Shown piece by piece: positions 8,327 through 16,977 of a stretch of 55,875 bases of DNA. Each line of letters opens with the position of its first letter. Within the stretch, counting starts at the first letter, position 1. This stretch comes from an uncultured Collinsella sp. (GTDB taxonomy: Bacteria; Actinomycetota; Coriobacteriia; Coriobacteriales; Coriobacteriaceae). The notes beneath the pieces are model-generated. The model had not been told where the DNA came from and searched no databases. It saw only the letters and a list, made by a program, of their open reading frames with translations. The DNA is taken from the NCBI GenBank assembly GCA_900555555.1, contig USLK01000007.1, positions 1-55,875 of the forward strand, read 5' to 3'. Made by a program: the position numbers and the translations under genes.

Positions 8327-9258
8327 TATTCCTCCCGATCAGTTTCCATATAGACCGACTGGACATAATCCGCAGCAGATGAGATCGAATGCGCATCCAT
8401 ATCGATCCACGTGATTCTCTTATCTCTCCTAAACCACGCAAGCTGGCGCTTAGCGTACCTACGCGTACGGCGCTTGACCAGATCAATGGCCTCATCAAGC
8501 GTGTATTCACCATCGAATGCAGAGATAACCTCCTTGTATCCAATCGCCTGCATCGATGTCAGGGCATCGCGAAAGCCTCGTTCGATGAGCGATTCGACCT
8601 CTTTAACAAGGCCGGACGCAACCATGGCGTCCACGCGCGCATTGATCCTGGCATACAAGCGCTCTCGGTCCATTGTCAGGGCAAACTGAATTGAAGGATA
8701 ATAACCCTCAATACGGGCGTAGCCCTCCTTTTGATCAGCATACGACAGACCTTCATCATGAAGTTCCAACGCGCGAACGACGCGTCGCGTATTATGCGGA
8801 TGGATGCAGGCGGCGGCGCGCGAATCGCGTCTCTTCAAGAGATTATAGATGCCCTCAGCTCCTAATTGTGAGGCCAGCTCCTGATACGCACTCCTTCTTT
8901 GATCATCGAGCTCACCAGAGGGGAAGACCATGTCATCGATCGCGGCACGAATATATAGTCCGGTTCCTCCGCAGAGTATCGGGCAACGCCCCTCCCCCGT
9001 CAGACGCTCGATCTCACGACGGCAATCCGCCTGGAACAACGCAGCGGAATAAGCGTCACCGGGATCAGCTACATCAATGAGTCCGAGCGGGACACGCCGC
9101 TCCTCAACAGGAGTCTTTGCGGTCCCGATATCCATACCCCGATACACCTGCATAGCATCGGCTGAAAGGACCTCGGTTCCCATTCTAGAGGCCAATTCAT
9201 CGGCAAGCGCGCTTTTACCGGAAGCTGTTGGACCTGCAATTACAAGAACCGGCTTCAT
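8326..9258 (-). CDS. miaA: tRNA dimethylallyltransferase
   Basis: MiaA adds a dimethylallyl group to N6 of A37 in tRNAs that read codons starting with U. The 310-residue product has the P-loop GPTASGKSAL (residues 8-17), the DAMQVYRGMDIGTAK segment and the tRNA-contacting RRTRRYAKRQLAWFRRD region near the C-terminus. Its start overlaps the miaB stop by four bases (ATGA), and MiaB uses its product as substrate, so the pair forms a coherent i6A to ms2i6A modification unit. Confidence 0.97.
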   Translation of the reverse strand: MKPVLVIAGPTASGKSALADELASRMGTEVLSADAMQVYRGMDIGTAKTPVEERRVPLGLIDVADPGDAYSAALFQADCRREIERLTGEGRCPILCGGTGLYIRAAIDDMVFPSGELDDQRRSAYQELASQLGAEGIYNLLKRRDSRAAACIHPHNTRRVVRALELHDEGLSYADQKEGYARIEGYYPSIQFALTMDRERLYARINARVDAMVASGLVKEVESLIERGFRDALTSMQAIGYKEVISAFDGEYTLDEAIDLVKRRTRRYAKRQLAWFRRDKRITWIDMDAHSISSAADYVQSVYMETDREE

Positions 9259-10613
9259 CGAGGCAAACCGACCGACGGTCCAGCAAGATACCAGGTCTTG
9301 GCAGTCTCAACCTTTACATCAAGAATCTTGCCGATTAAGGAATCTGCACACAGGCCATCAGGCAAAGGCGTATGGACAGTCTGATTCCAGGGGCTTTTTC
9401 CTTGGAGCATGTGGGGATCCTTTTTAGATGTTCCCTCGATCAACATGGGGACAACGGCCCCAAGGGCATTCTGATTGAAAGCGAAGGCAGAATCCTCAAC
9501 GTGATGCACAAGGCGATCGAAACGTCGCTGAATAACCTCGCGCGGCGTATCGTCAATCATCTCCGCAGCGGGGGTGCCGGCACGCTTGGAATAAATAAAC
9601 GTAAATGCCTGGGCAAACCCAGCTTCGTCCACAAGAGATACCGTCTGCTCGAAATCCTCCTCCGTTTCACCGGGGAATCCGACGATGATATCGGTCGTAA
9701 CGGCAAGACCAGGGATTTTCTCGCGAGCAGAAGCAAGAAGTTCAAGATATTGCTCACGGGTATAGCGGCGATTCATCGCCTTGAGAATACGGTTGGACCC
9801 GGATTGCACCGCAAGATGAAGCTGCGGCATGACAGCGGGGACCTCGGCCATGGCGTCGATGGTTTCAGGAAGAAGATCTTTTGGATGTGAGGAGGTGAAG
9901 TAGATGCGCCCAACACCGGTATCTCCGACCCGGCGAAGAAGTTCGGCGAAACGAGGCTTTCCTTCCGCATCGCGTCCATACGAATTGACATTCTGTCCCA
10001 ACAGGGTTACCGAACGGACACCCTGTCGAACAAGGCCTGCGACCTCATCGACGATTTCGTCCATAGGACGACTCTTCTCTCGCCCGCGAACATATGGAAC
10101 GATACAGTAGCTACAGAAGTTATTGCATCCCGTCATGATGGGTACCCAAGCGTGATATTGAGTCTCGCGCTTCCATGGAAGCTCGGTTGCGGCACCGGTG
10201 TCGTGCTCCTCGCAACGAACATGATGTCCGCCATCTTCAAACGCCTCGGCAATAAGCTCGGCAACGTGGGCGATTGAATGAGTGCCAAAAACAACATCGA
10301 CATTATCGAGATTGGTGAGGAGACCCTCGCCATCACGCTGCGCGATGCAACCGCCAACAGCAACGACGCGCTTGCCGGATGGTGACGGCGGAAGACTTTT
10401 GCATGAGGAACATTGACCATACAAACGAGTATCCGCGGCTTCACGAACGCAGCAGGTCATGAAGATAACGATGTCCGCCTCCTCGGGACTGGAGACGAGT
10501 TGGCAGCCGCAAGAATCTAATAGACCGCTCACGCGCTCAGAATCATGAAGGTTCATCTGACAACCGAATGTCCGGACAAAATATGTCTTCCCGGACAGAA
10601 CAACAAGTGACAT
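9255..10613 (-). CDS. miaB: tRNA methylthiotransferase MiaB
   Basis: A 452-residue radical SAM enzyme that converts i6A37 to ms2i6A37 in tRNA. Domains in order are the UPF0004 domain with three cluster cysteines (the first in RTFGCQMN), the radical SAM core with CNNFCSYC, and a C-terminal TRAM domain. The ATG at 10613 is preferred because AGGAG lies 7 bases upstream; the TTG-initiated extension seven codons earlier would overlap spoVS and has no ribosome site. It differs from the second methylthiotransferase at 16978 by its tRNA-type motifs. Confidence 0.95.
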   Translation of the reverse strand: MSLVVLSGKTYFVRTFGCQMNLHDSERVSGLLDSCGCQLVSSPEEADIVIFMTCCVREAADTRLYGQCSSCKSLPPSPSGKRVVAVGGCIAQRDGEGLLTNLDNVDVVFGTHSIAHVAELIAEAFEDGGHHVRCEEHDTGAATELPWKRETQYHAWVPIMTGCNNFCSYCIVPYVRGREKSRPMDEIVDEVAGLVRQGVRSVTLLGQNVNSYGRDAEGKPRFAELLRRVGDTGVGRIYFTSSHPKDLLPETIDAMAEVPAVMPQLHLAVQSGSNRILKAMNRRYTREQYLELLASAREKIPGLAVTTDIIVGFPGETEEDFEQTVSLVDEAGFAQAFTFIYSKRAGTPAAEMIDDTPREVIQRRFDRLVHHVEDSAFAFNQNALGAVVPMLIEGTSKKDPHMLQGKSPWNQTVHTPLPDGLCADSLIGKILDVKVETAKTWYLAGPSVGLPR

Positions 10614-10623
10614 AGTCGAACTC

Positions 10624-10929
10624 CTATTGTTCAAGCAAGTCGATAGAAGTATCTACCGAATCAGAGAGCTGGTGTACGAATATCGAAAGGCGAATCGCGG
10701 TTCGTGATTCCCCGTTGATGACAATATCCGAAAAGACGGGCGAACACGAGATGTCGAGACCAGTAGGTATCAAAAAACCTCTCGCGATGGCCATCGCCTT
10801 GATGGCCTGATTGACAGCGCCGGCGCCCACGCATTGCATAGTTACCGAAACGCCATCTTTAACCATGCCGGCTATAGCCCCGGCAACCGAAGCCGGCGAT
10901 GACTTGCTCGAGACCTTTAAGAACCCCAT
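10624..10929 (-). CDS. spoVS: Stage V sporulation protein S family
   Basis: A 101-residue Alba-like protein. It has the strongly conserved LKVSSKSSPASVAGAIAG start and the GAGAVNQAIKAMAIARGF core of the SpoVS family. In Bacillus SpoVS affects spore coat assembly and septation, but the family is also found in bacteria that do not sporulate, where its role is unclear and may involve nucleic-acid binding. AGGAG lies 9 bases before the ATG. It sits 38 bases after the GHKL ATPase gene and 10 bases before miaB, in the rny transcription unit. Confidence 0.93.
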   Translation of the reverse strand: MGFLKVSSKSSPASVAGAIAGMVKDGVSVTMQCVGAGAVNQAIKAMAIARGFLIPTGLDISCSPVFSDIVINGESRTAIRLSIFVHQLSDSVDTSIDLLEQ

Positions 10930-10967
10930 GGACGTTTCTCCTGCGATTAAAGTACAAATTATAGCGA

Positions 10968-12050
10968 TTATTCTTCTTTACCAAGTTCGAACGTCACCGT
11001 GATGCGGTCCGATGCGACCCTGATTTTCGGTTCTGAAGATAAATGGATGTAGTAGGCCGAGGCAAGGTCGGTAAAATCCTTCTCCAGTGACCGAGAAAAG
11101 GACTCCAAATCACTCTTGCTGATTTTAAGCCCACGCCTATCACGAGAAAGATCGATCTGAGCAGGCGACTGAGGTCTGGAGTCACGTTCCCGCAATAATC
11201 TAGAAGCTACGCTGCGCAGGGGCTTGATGGACCCCGCAATAATCCGATGCGCCGTGCGCTCCGAGAGATCGAGGCCGATAGAATTTGCGATGCGAATAAA
11301 CTCGCCGGCATCAGATGCAAAGCCGAGACGTGAAACAACGGGCAAATTCACTTCGCTATCCATAAACAGCAGCTGGGCAGCATCAAGCGTGCGCGCTGCC
11401 CGTTCGTAAAGCGTAGCGGCGATTTCAGTAGGAGAACCGATGTAAACATCGCAGCCATGACGCTCTTCACAAGCAAATTCACAGATAGTGCGCACAATAT
11501 TATGGGGACCCTTGGTACAAACGAGGGACCCGTCATCGGACTTATCGACTGACGGCCAGCTCGATTGGTCGGCGCGCTCAGCAAGACATGCAGTGTCGAC
11601 TGACACCCTGAATGATGACCCCAAGCCGGCACCGGATGCAGCAACATAGGCACTCTCGACATTTTGACGAATGGAAAAAAGCGCCATTCCTCGTCCATGA
11701 ACGCCCCACCGATCCATTTTCATGGACTCCAACTTAGATGTGACGCGAGCATCGAAAATGCGTTCCCGCATGTCCTCGGGGACACCATCTCCATCATCGA
11801 TAAAGAGGAGGGTGCGGACACCCTCCTCTTTTGACGTGGCAACATAGATGTTGCGCGCACCAGCATCTCGGGCATTTCGAAGCATCTCGACAACGATATC
11901 CTCAACATGCTGAATATCATGTTTGGCCTGACGTCGTTCAGCCTCAGAGACCCTCAGGCGGACAAAACCTTCACCGAGATACTCCTCGACACGAAGATTC
12001 CCTTCGCCAGACATGGAAGCTATGAATGAAATCAGGTCGTTGTCAGCCAT
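10968..12050 (-). CDS. GHKL-type ATPase of unknown function
   Basis: A 360-residue protein whose first half is a Bergerat-fold (GHKL) ATPase as in MutL, HSP90 and histidine kinases. The N-box is EMLRNARDAGARNI, the G1 box is DDGDGVPEDMRERIFD and the G2 box is GVHGRGMALFSIRQN. The C-terminal 200 residues match nothing I recognise, and no DHp, HSP90 or MutL C-terminal dimer motif is seen. The ATG at 12050 sits 1 base after the rny stop, so it is probably translated by coupling; a GTG 11 codons upstream inside rny is the alternative. The rny-ATPase-spoVS order suggests an RNA- or chromosome-related role, but this is inference. Confidence 0.7.
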   Translation of the reverse strand: MADNDLISFIASMSGEGNLRVEEYLGEGFVRLRVSEAERRQAKHDIQHVEDIVVEMLRNARDAGARNIYVATSKEEGVRTLLFIDDGDGVPEDMRERIFDARVTSKLESMKMDRWGVHGRGMALFSIRQNVESAYVAASGAGLGSSFRVSVDTACLAERADQSSWPSVDKSDDGSLVCTKGPHNIVRTICEFACEERHGCDVYIGSPTEIAATLYERAARTLDAAQLLFMDSEVNLPVVSRLGFASDAGEFIRIANSIGLDLSERTAHRIIAGSIKPLRSVASRLLRERDSRPQSPAQIDLSRDRRGLKISKSDLESFSRSLEKDFTDLASAYYIHLSSEPKIRVASDRITVTFELGKEE

Positions 12051-12051
12051 C

Positions 12052-13608
12052 TTATTTCGCAATGTCCACGGCGCGGCTTTCACGGATCACGACAACGCGA
12101 ACCTGGCCGGGATACTCCATCTCATCTTCTATCTGCTGCGCGATGTCATGGGCAAGGACCGTAGACTCGGCATCAGAGATCTTATCGGGCTGGACCATCA
12201 CGTGAACCTCGCGGCCCGCCTGCATAGCATACGTGCGCTCGACGCCCTCATGAGAATTTGCGATCTCCTCGAGCTTCTCCAGGCGCTTAATGTAATTCTC
12301 GGCGGATTCACGGCGAGCGCCAGGGCGAGAAGCCGAGATCGCATCGCCAGCCTGAACGAGAACATCGAGAACAGTATTCGGATCGGTATCCCCATGATGG
12401 GCTTCGATGGCATGCACGATAGCGGGCTTCTCGCCATAACGTCGTGCGAGCTCGGCACCGATAACGGCATGCGGCCCCTCGACCTCATGATCGATAGCCT
12501 TGCCGAGATCGTGAAGAAGACCAGCGCGCTTGGCGGTGATCACATCAACACCAAGCTCAGAAGCCATGACGGAACAAAGTTCGGCAACCTCAAGCGAGTG
12601 CTGCAGGACGTTTTGGCCGAACGAGGTGCGGTAGCGGAGCGCACCCAGCGTTTTAACGATCTCCGGATGGAGATCGTGGATACCCATGTCGAATGCCGCC
12701 TGCTCACCGGCCTCACGGACACGCTGCTGAACCAAATCGGATGCCTTCTGATACATCTCCTCGATACGGGCGGGATGAATGCGCCCATCGGCGATGAGAT
12801 TCTCAAGAGCGACGCGTGCGGTCTCGCGACGAACCGGATCAAAGGAGGAAAGCACAACGGTCTCGGGAGTGTCGTCGATCACAAGATTGACACCTGAGAT
12901 CTGCTCGAAAGTACGAATATTGCGCCCCTCGCGACCGATAATGCGGCCCTTGAGATCATCGGAGGGAATATGGACGGAGGTGACGGTAACCTCGGCAGCA
13001 TGATCGGCTGCACAGCGTTGAATAGCGAGTGAGATGATTTCCTGGGCCGTCTTATGGCACTCCGCCTTCACCTGCTGCTCGGATTCGCGAATGATGGTCG
13101 CGGCCTCATGAGTGACCTCACAACGGACTTTATCGAGCAGCTCCTTATGGGCGTCATCGCGAGTAAGCTCCGCTATGCGCTCGAGCTCATCGGTCTGACG
13201 CGTATACAGCTCCTCGAGCTCACGAGAGCGCTTCTCGATCTGGCCCTGTTGGCTAGACAGCTGATGCTCACGCTTATCGAGGGCGTCATTGCGGCGATCA
13301 AGCGACTCCTCGCGCTGCATCACTCGATTCTCGAGGGCACGAATCTCCTTTTTTCTCTGATTCTCCTCGATCTCAGCAGCCTGCTTACTTTGAATGATCT
13401 CTTCCTTAGCCTCGAGAAGAGCCTCTTTCTTCATGGTCTCCGCAGCGCGCTTTGCATCTCCAAGAACCTGTTCGGCCTGATTGTGGGCATCCTGAATCTT
13501 CGACTCCGCCTCACGGATGCTTCCATTTTTTGCGTTGCGCATGGTGACCACGGCGCCGCCAGCTCCAAGAGCAAGGCAAGCAATGCCGATCAAAATCTCC
13601 GCGCCCAT
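12052..13608 (-). CDS. rny: Ribonuclease Y
   Basis: A 518-residue membrane-anchored endoribonuclease that starts mRNA decay in many Gram-positives. Features in order are an N-terminal transmembrane helix (about residues 3-22), a long charged coiled coil (about 30-200), a KH domain around GRIIGREGRNIRTFE, and an HD domain with GLLHDLGKAIDHE and metal-binding His/Asp. A GGAG ribosome site precedes the ATG. It heads the operon running through the GHKL ATPase, spoVS, miaB, miaA and hflX. Together with RNase J at 22844 it gives the organism a Gram-positive-style degradosome. Confidence 0.97.
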   Translation of the reverse strand: MGAEILIGIACLALGAGGAVVTMRNAKNGSIREAESKIQDAHNQAEQVLGDAKRAAETMKKEALLEAKEEIIQSKQAAEIEENQRKKEIRALENRVMQREESLDRRNDALDKREHQLSSQQGQIEKRSRELEELYTRQTDELERIAELTRDDAHKELLDKVRCEVTHEAATIIRESEQQVKAECHKTAQEIISLAIQRCAADHAAEVTVTSVHIPSDDLKGRIIGREGRNIRTFEQISGVNLVIDDTPETVVLSSFDPVRRETARVALENLIADGRIHPARIEEMYQKASDLVQQRVREAGEQAAFDMGIHDLHPEIVKTLGALRYRTSFGQNVLQHSLEVAELCSVMASELGVDVITAKRAGLLHDLGKAIDHEVEGPHAVIGAELARRYGEKPAIVHAIEAHHGDTDPNTVLDVLVQAGDAISASRPGARRESAENYIKRLEKLEEIANSHEGVERTYAMQAGREVHVMVQPDKISDAESTVLAHDIAQQIEDEMEYPGQVRVVVIRESRAVDIAK

Positions 13609-13687
13609 TACAAACTCCTTTTAGTGAATCAAAAACAATGCAAACTGAATCCGAATGGATGCAGGACATTTGAGAGTTATGGTCCAC

Positions 13688-13778
13688 CGTAGGATGTAAA
13701 GAGAACCGATTACCAGCTATCGACAATCGCATCATCTAAGATGAGCGCATTACAAACAAATGACCATTACATCCTACG
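13688..13778. repeat. 12-bp inverted repeat pair in the rny/recX intergenic region
   Basis: CGTAGGATGTAA at 13688-13699 and its exact reverse complement at 13767-13778 flank a 67-base AT-rich spacer. The whole 223-base gap between recX and rny holds no gene. The arms could be operator half-sites for a looping regulator or the ends of a small vanished element. No promoter is clear. Confidence 0.6.
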
Positions 13779-13831
13779 TTGAAGTTACGCATCTGTCAAA
13801 AGCGCATCGGATGACAGGTCGGGGTATCCCG

Positions 13832-14494
13832 TCAGCGACCGTCGTCCAAGACGGCATCGACTGCTTCGCGGGCGATGGAAAAGTCGAAACCACGACTCAC
13901 CAGGAACCTGAGGAACTTTTCGCGGGCCCGTGATTCAGGGATCGTTCTTCTGCGAAGGAGGGCCACGGCCCGCTCCAGATCATCTCCGTTGTCATTGAAA
14001 TCCTCAGGATAGCCGGGTATATCTGATGGCTCGATACCGAGCCTTCGGAGCTCGATTTCGATTTTCCTTCGCCCCCACCCTCGCCGCAGGCGCGACTCGA
14101 TAAAAACCCGAGAGAACCTGTCATCATCCAGAAACTTGTTATCAAGGGCAAACTGAATTGCAGCCTGGATCTCGATATCGCGGTACCCGTAACAAGCAAG
14201 CTTGTCGTGGACCTCGGATACAGAGTGGTCACGTCGAGAGAGCATATCGACCAAGACGCTGTTGCACGCCTTCAGCTCAAGGTTGTGGATGCTGTCGAAC
14301 GCGGCTTCCTCATCCATCGGTAGACCTATGGAATGGGCTTGGAGCATGCGACCGACCTTAAGTGGCACCACGATGTCGCGAACTGAGCCGTTTTCCATGC
14401 GGCACGAGACCTCTGCCATCGGCTTTCTTCGAGAAAAAGAGGAAGCCCGCTGCTCCTTAGAAGGTAAGCGGACCTCCAATTCGAGCATATTCAT
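13832..14494 (-). CDS. recX: RecA regulatory protein RecX
   Basis: A 220-residue, mostly helical protein of the RecX family, which binds RecA filaments and limits recombinase and coprotease activity. The three-helix repeats are visible, with DHSVSEVHDKL, the FLDDDRFSRVFIESR segment and RGWGRRKIEIELRRLGI, followed by the C-terminal helix region. It starts 17 bases after the recA stop, so the two form a recA-recX operon sharing the SOS promoter at 15650. The N-terminal 70 residues are less conserved. Confidence 0.92.
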   Translation of the reverse strand: MNMLELEVRLPSKEQRASSFSRRKPMAEVSCRMENGSVRDIVVPLKVGRMLQAHSIGLPMDEEAAFDSIHNLELKACNSVLVDMLSRRDHSVSEVHDKLACYGYRDIEIQAAIQFALDNKFLDDDRFSRVFIESRLRRGWGRRKIEIELRRLGIEPSDIPGYPEDFNDNGDDLERAVALLRRRTIPESRAREKFLRFLVSRGFDFSIAREAVDAVLDDGR

Positions 14495-14511
14495 CGATAC
14501 GTAGCCAAAAC

Positions 14512-15621
14512 CTACTCCGCATCGGATGAATGAGCGCCCGGAGCGGAATCCAATTCGACCGCGGTACCAGCAGGCTCGTCATCGAAATCAAGCCCGCACG
14601 CAATACGTACGCGATGCTCGATTTCCTCCATAAGCTCAGGATTCTTACGGAGGAATTCCTTTGCCGCCTCTCGACCTTGACCCAATCGCTCGGTCTCATA
14701 CGTGTACCAAGCGCCCGATTTGGTCACGATGTCATATTCGACGCCCATATCGAGAATGGAACCCTCTTTGGATATACCGGTACCGTACATGATGTCAAAT
14801 TCTGCCGTCCGGAATGGAGCGGCAACCTTATTCTTTACGATTTTTGCGCGCACGCGGTTGCCGACAACTTCCTGCCCGTTCTTGATGCTGTCAATACGGC
14901 GGATGTCGATACGGACGGAAGAGAAGAACTTCAGCGCGCGACCACCCGTCGTCGTCTCGGGGTTACCGAACATGACGCCGATTTTTTCGCGCAGCTGATT
15001 GATGAAAATGCAGGTGGTATTCGATTTAGCCAAAGAGCCCGCAAGCTTGCGAAGAGCTTGGCTCATCAAGCGAGCCTGAAGGCCGACGGAGGAATCTCCG
15101 ATCTCACCCTCGATCTCGGCTCGAGGCACAAGAGCGGCTACGGAGTCGATTACCACGACATCGATGGCACCCGATCGAACGAGCATATCGCAGATCTCCA
15201 GCGCCTGCTCACCGGTGTCGGGCTGCGAGATAAGGACCTCGTCGATATCGACGCCGATACGGGCGGCATACGAAGGGTCGAGGGCGTGCTCGGCATCGAT
15301 AAAGGCAACGACACCGCCCATAGCCTGCGCCTCAGCAAGGATCTCGAGGGAAAGGGTGGTTTTACCGGATGACTCGGGGCCGTAAATCTCAACGATTCGG
15401 CCGCGCGGGACTCCACCGATACCGAGGGCGGCATCGAGGGCCAGCGCACCGGTGGGTATAGCCTCCACCTCAAGCTGCGGACCCCCGTCGCCATAACGCA
15501 TGATCGAACCGTTGCCGAACTTCTTCTCGATCTCGGCCTTGGTAACCTCAATCATCTTGTCGCGCTCGGCGCCCGTCGTGCGCTCATGGATCTGCCGAAC
15601 CGGCCCTGAACTCTTCGCCAT
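14512..15621 (-). CDS. recA: Recombinase RecA
   Basis: A 369-residue recombinase that forms filaments on single-stranded DNA, drives strand exchange and triggers LexA cleavage. It has the Walker A GPESSGKTT (about residues 81-89), Walker B VVVIDSVAAL and the L2-loop region FINQLREKIGVMFGNPETTTGG, and ends in an acidic tail. The ATG at 15621 is chosen because AAGGAGG lies 6 bases before it and MAKSSGP fits the family; the upstream 19-codon extension runs into the promoter. A LexA box lies within its promoter. Confidence 0.98.
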   Translation of the reverse strand: MAKSSGPVRQIHERTTGAERDKMIEVTKAEIEKKFGNGSIMRYGDGGPQLEVEAIPTGALALDAALGIGGVPRGRIVEIYGPESSGKTTLSLEILAEAQAMGGVVAFIDAEHALDPSYAARIGVDIDEVLISQPDTGEQALEICDMLVRSGAIDVVVIDSVAALVPRAEIEGEIGDSSVGLQARLMSQALRKLAGSLAKSNTTCIFINQLREKIGVMFGNPETTTGGRALKFFSSVRIDIRRIDSIKNGQEVVGNRVRAKIVKNKVAAPFRTAEFDIMYGTGISKEGSILDMGVEYDIVTKSGAWYTYETERLGQGREAAKEFLRKNPELMEEIEHRVRIACGLDFDDEPAGTAVELDSAPGAHSSDAE

Positions 15622-15649
15622 TTCGTCCTCCTTGTTTGTTGCCACAGAA

Positions 15650-15678
15650 ATGGTATGCGAACACCCGTTCGCGGTCAA
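15650..15678 (-). promoter_or_regulatory. recA promoter
   Basis: On the minus strand TTGACC (15673-15678) and TACCAT (15650-15655) are separated by 17 bases and lie upstream of recA. The LexA box at 15658-15671 fills the spacer, the same design as the LysM promoter near lexA. Confidence 0.75.
15658..15671. promoter_or_regulatory. LexA box of recA
   Basis: CGAACacccGTTCG is a fully palindromic Gram-positive SOS operator located between the -35 and -10 of the recA promoter. Confidence 0.9.
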
Positions 15679-15786
15679 TAGGAAACAAATAAATCGTACG
15701 ATGGAGGCCTATACAGAGATCCGATACTTGCCGACAAAAACCCTGCAGCGGAAACGCCCGTATCTAACAGGCCTGCTCTTGCATTC

Positions 15787-15823
15787 AAAAAAACGCAGTG
15801 CGATCCAAAAGGACAGCACCGCG
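15787..15823 (-). terminator. Terminator of the cinA transcript
   Basis: On the minus strand a GC-rich imperfect stem (GCGGTGCtgTCC / GGAtcGCACtGC) with a TTTT loop is followed by T7. It begins 11 bases after the cinA stop and shields the recA promoter from read-through. Confidence 0.75.
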
Positions 15824-15833
15824 TTCAAATTGA

Positions 15834-16331
15834 TCACAGAGTATTGCGAACGGAGTCCAGAAGAAGCTCGACAGCCCTTACCGCAGCCCGCATGCGGACC
15901 TCGTTCCTGTCCCCCGCGAAATGAAAACGGTGGGAAACGACGGAACGACACGTACACAACCCAAAGTAGACGGTTCCGACAGGATCCTCGGGAGTTCCGC
16001 CGCCGGGACCCGCATAGCCCGTCAGGGATACCGCGATGTCAGAATCGAACACTCTCCGGGAACCCTGGGCCATTTCCCGAGCCGTCTCGTAACTTACAGC
16101 GCTATACACCTGCAACGTATCCAGTCCGACACCGAGCACCTTATGCTTCACTTCGTTGCAATACGTAACTGCACCGCCACGCAACACGGCGCTCGCACCC
16201 GGGACATCCGCGATCGACGAGGCTACCAGACCGGCCGTGCATGACTCCGCCGTGCTCACGGTCAAGCCACGCGCACTACATTCACACACGAGCTCCTCGC
16301 AGCGTTCGAGCAGCACGCCATCAAGAGACAT
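15834..16331 (-). CDS. CinA C-terminal domain protein (PncC-like nicotinamide-nucleotide amidase)
   Basis: A 165-residue stand-alone CinA C-terminal domain, which in PncC deamidates nicotinamide mononucleotide and so recycles NMN, a by-product of DNA ligase. The catalytic-region motif STAESCTAGL (about residues 26-35) and YAGPGGGTPEDPVGTVYFG are intact. The N-terminal MoaB-like domain of full CinA is absent, as in E. coli YgaD/PncC. Its place just upstream of recA repeats the common cinA-recA linkage, but the terminator between them separates the transcripts. Confidence 0.9.
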   Translation of the reverse strand: MSLDGVLLERCEELVCECSARGLTVSTAESCTAGLVASSIADVPGASAVLRGGAVTYCNEVKHKVLGVGLDTLQVYSAVSYETAREMAQGSRRVFDSDIAVSLTGYAGPGGGTPEDPVGTVYFGLCTCRSVVSHRFHFAGDRNEVRMRAAVRAVELLLDSVRNTL

Positions 16332-16346
16332 CGATAGTCACCACCG

Positions 16347-16970
16347 TTAGACGCGAAAAACGATCTTACGCGCGTTCCAAAAATACTGGAGACCGGAAAT
16401 GACGGTCAGAATGACAGCAATCAGGAGGAACGCCTGGGAAAGGAGCATCAGAATGTCATATGCCACCATATAGCCCAGCGCCGAGCAGCAGAAAGTAAGG
16501 TAGAAACCGCAGAGCGCAACCATGGTGGTGGCGGTCTTCCATTTACCAAGCGTGTCGGCGGCGATCACCTCTCCGTTCGCGCTGGCAACCATGCGAAGCG
16601 CACTGACCAGGAACTCGCGAACAAGGATGATGAAAACAAACCAGACATTCACGAACCCCTGGTCGAGAAGCATAAGAAGAGCGGAGAACACAAGCAGCTT
16701 ATCCGCTATCGGATCGAGGAACTTGCCGAAGTCGGTAATCTCGCCGCGAGAGCGTGCGAGATTACCATCGATCTTGTCAGTCAAGCTCAGAAGGGCATAG
16801 AGAACGAACGAGGCGATGGCAAGCGAGGGAACGAAGGCGCCGGTGGCACGATCGAACGACATCGCCGCGACCACCATGAAAATCGGAATGAATACGATAC
16901 GGATACAGGTGACGATATTGGCCGGAGTCCAGATACTCGTGATCTCCTTGCCCGCTTTGTTTGTTGCCAT
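16347..16970 (-). CDS. pgsA: CDP-diacylglycerol-glycerol-3-phosphate 3-phosphatidyltransferase
   Basis: A 207-residue integral membrane enzyme making phosphatidylglycerophosphate, the precursor of phosphatidylglycerol. The CDP-alcohol phosphotransferase signature is complete in DKIDGNLARSRGEITDFGKF and the following LDPIADK. Several hydrophobic helices span the protein. It follows rimO by 7 bases and precedes cinA by 15, the rimO-pgsA-cinA(-recA) order common in Gram-positives. A related phosphatidyltransferase specificity cannot be excluded from sequence alone. Confidence 0.92.
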   Translation of the reverse strand: MATNKAGKEITSIWTPANIVTCIRIVFIPIFMVVAAMSFDRATGAFVPSLAIASFVLYALLSLTDKIDGNLARSRGEITDFGKFLDPIADKLLVFSALLMLLDQGFVNVWFVFIILVREFLVSALRMVASANGEVIAADTLGKWKTATTMVALCGFYLTFCCSALGYMVAYDILMLLSQAFLLIAVILTVISGLQYFWNARKIVFRV

Positions 16971-16977
16971 ACGCGAT

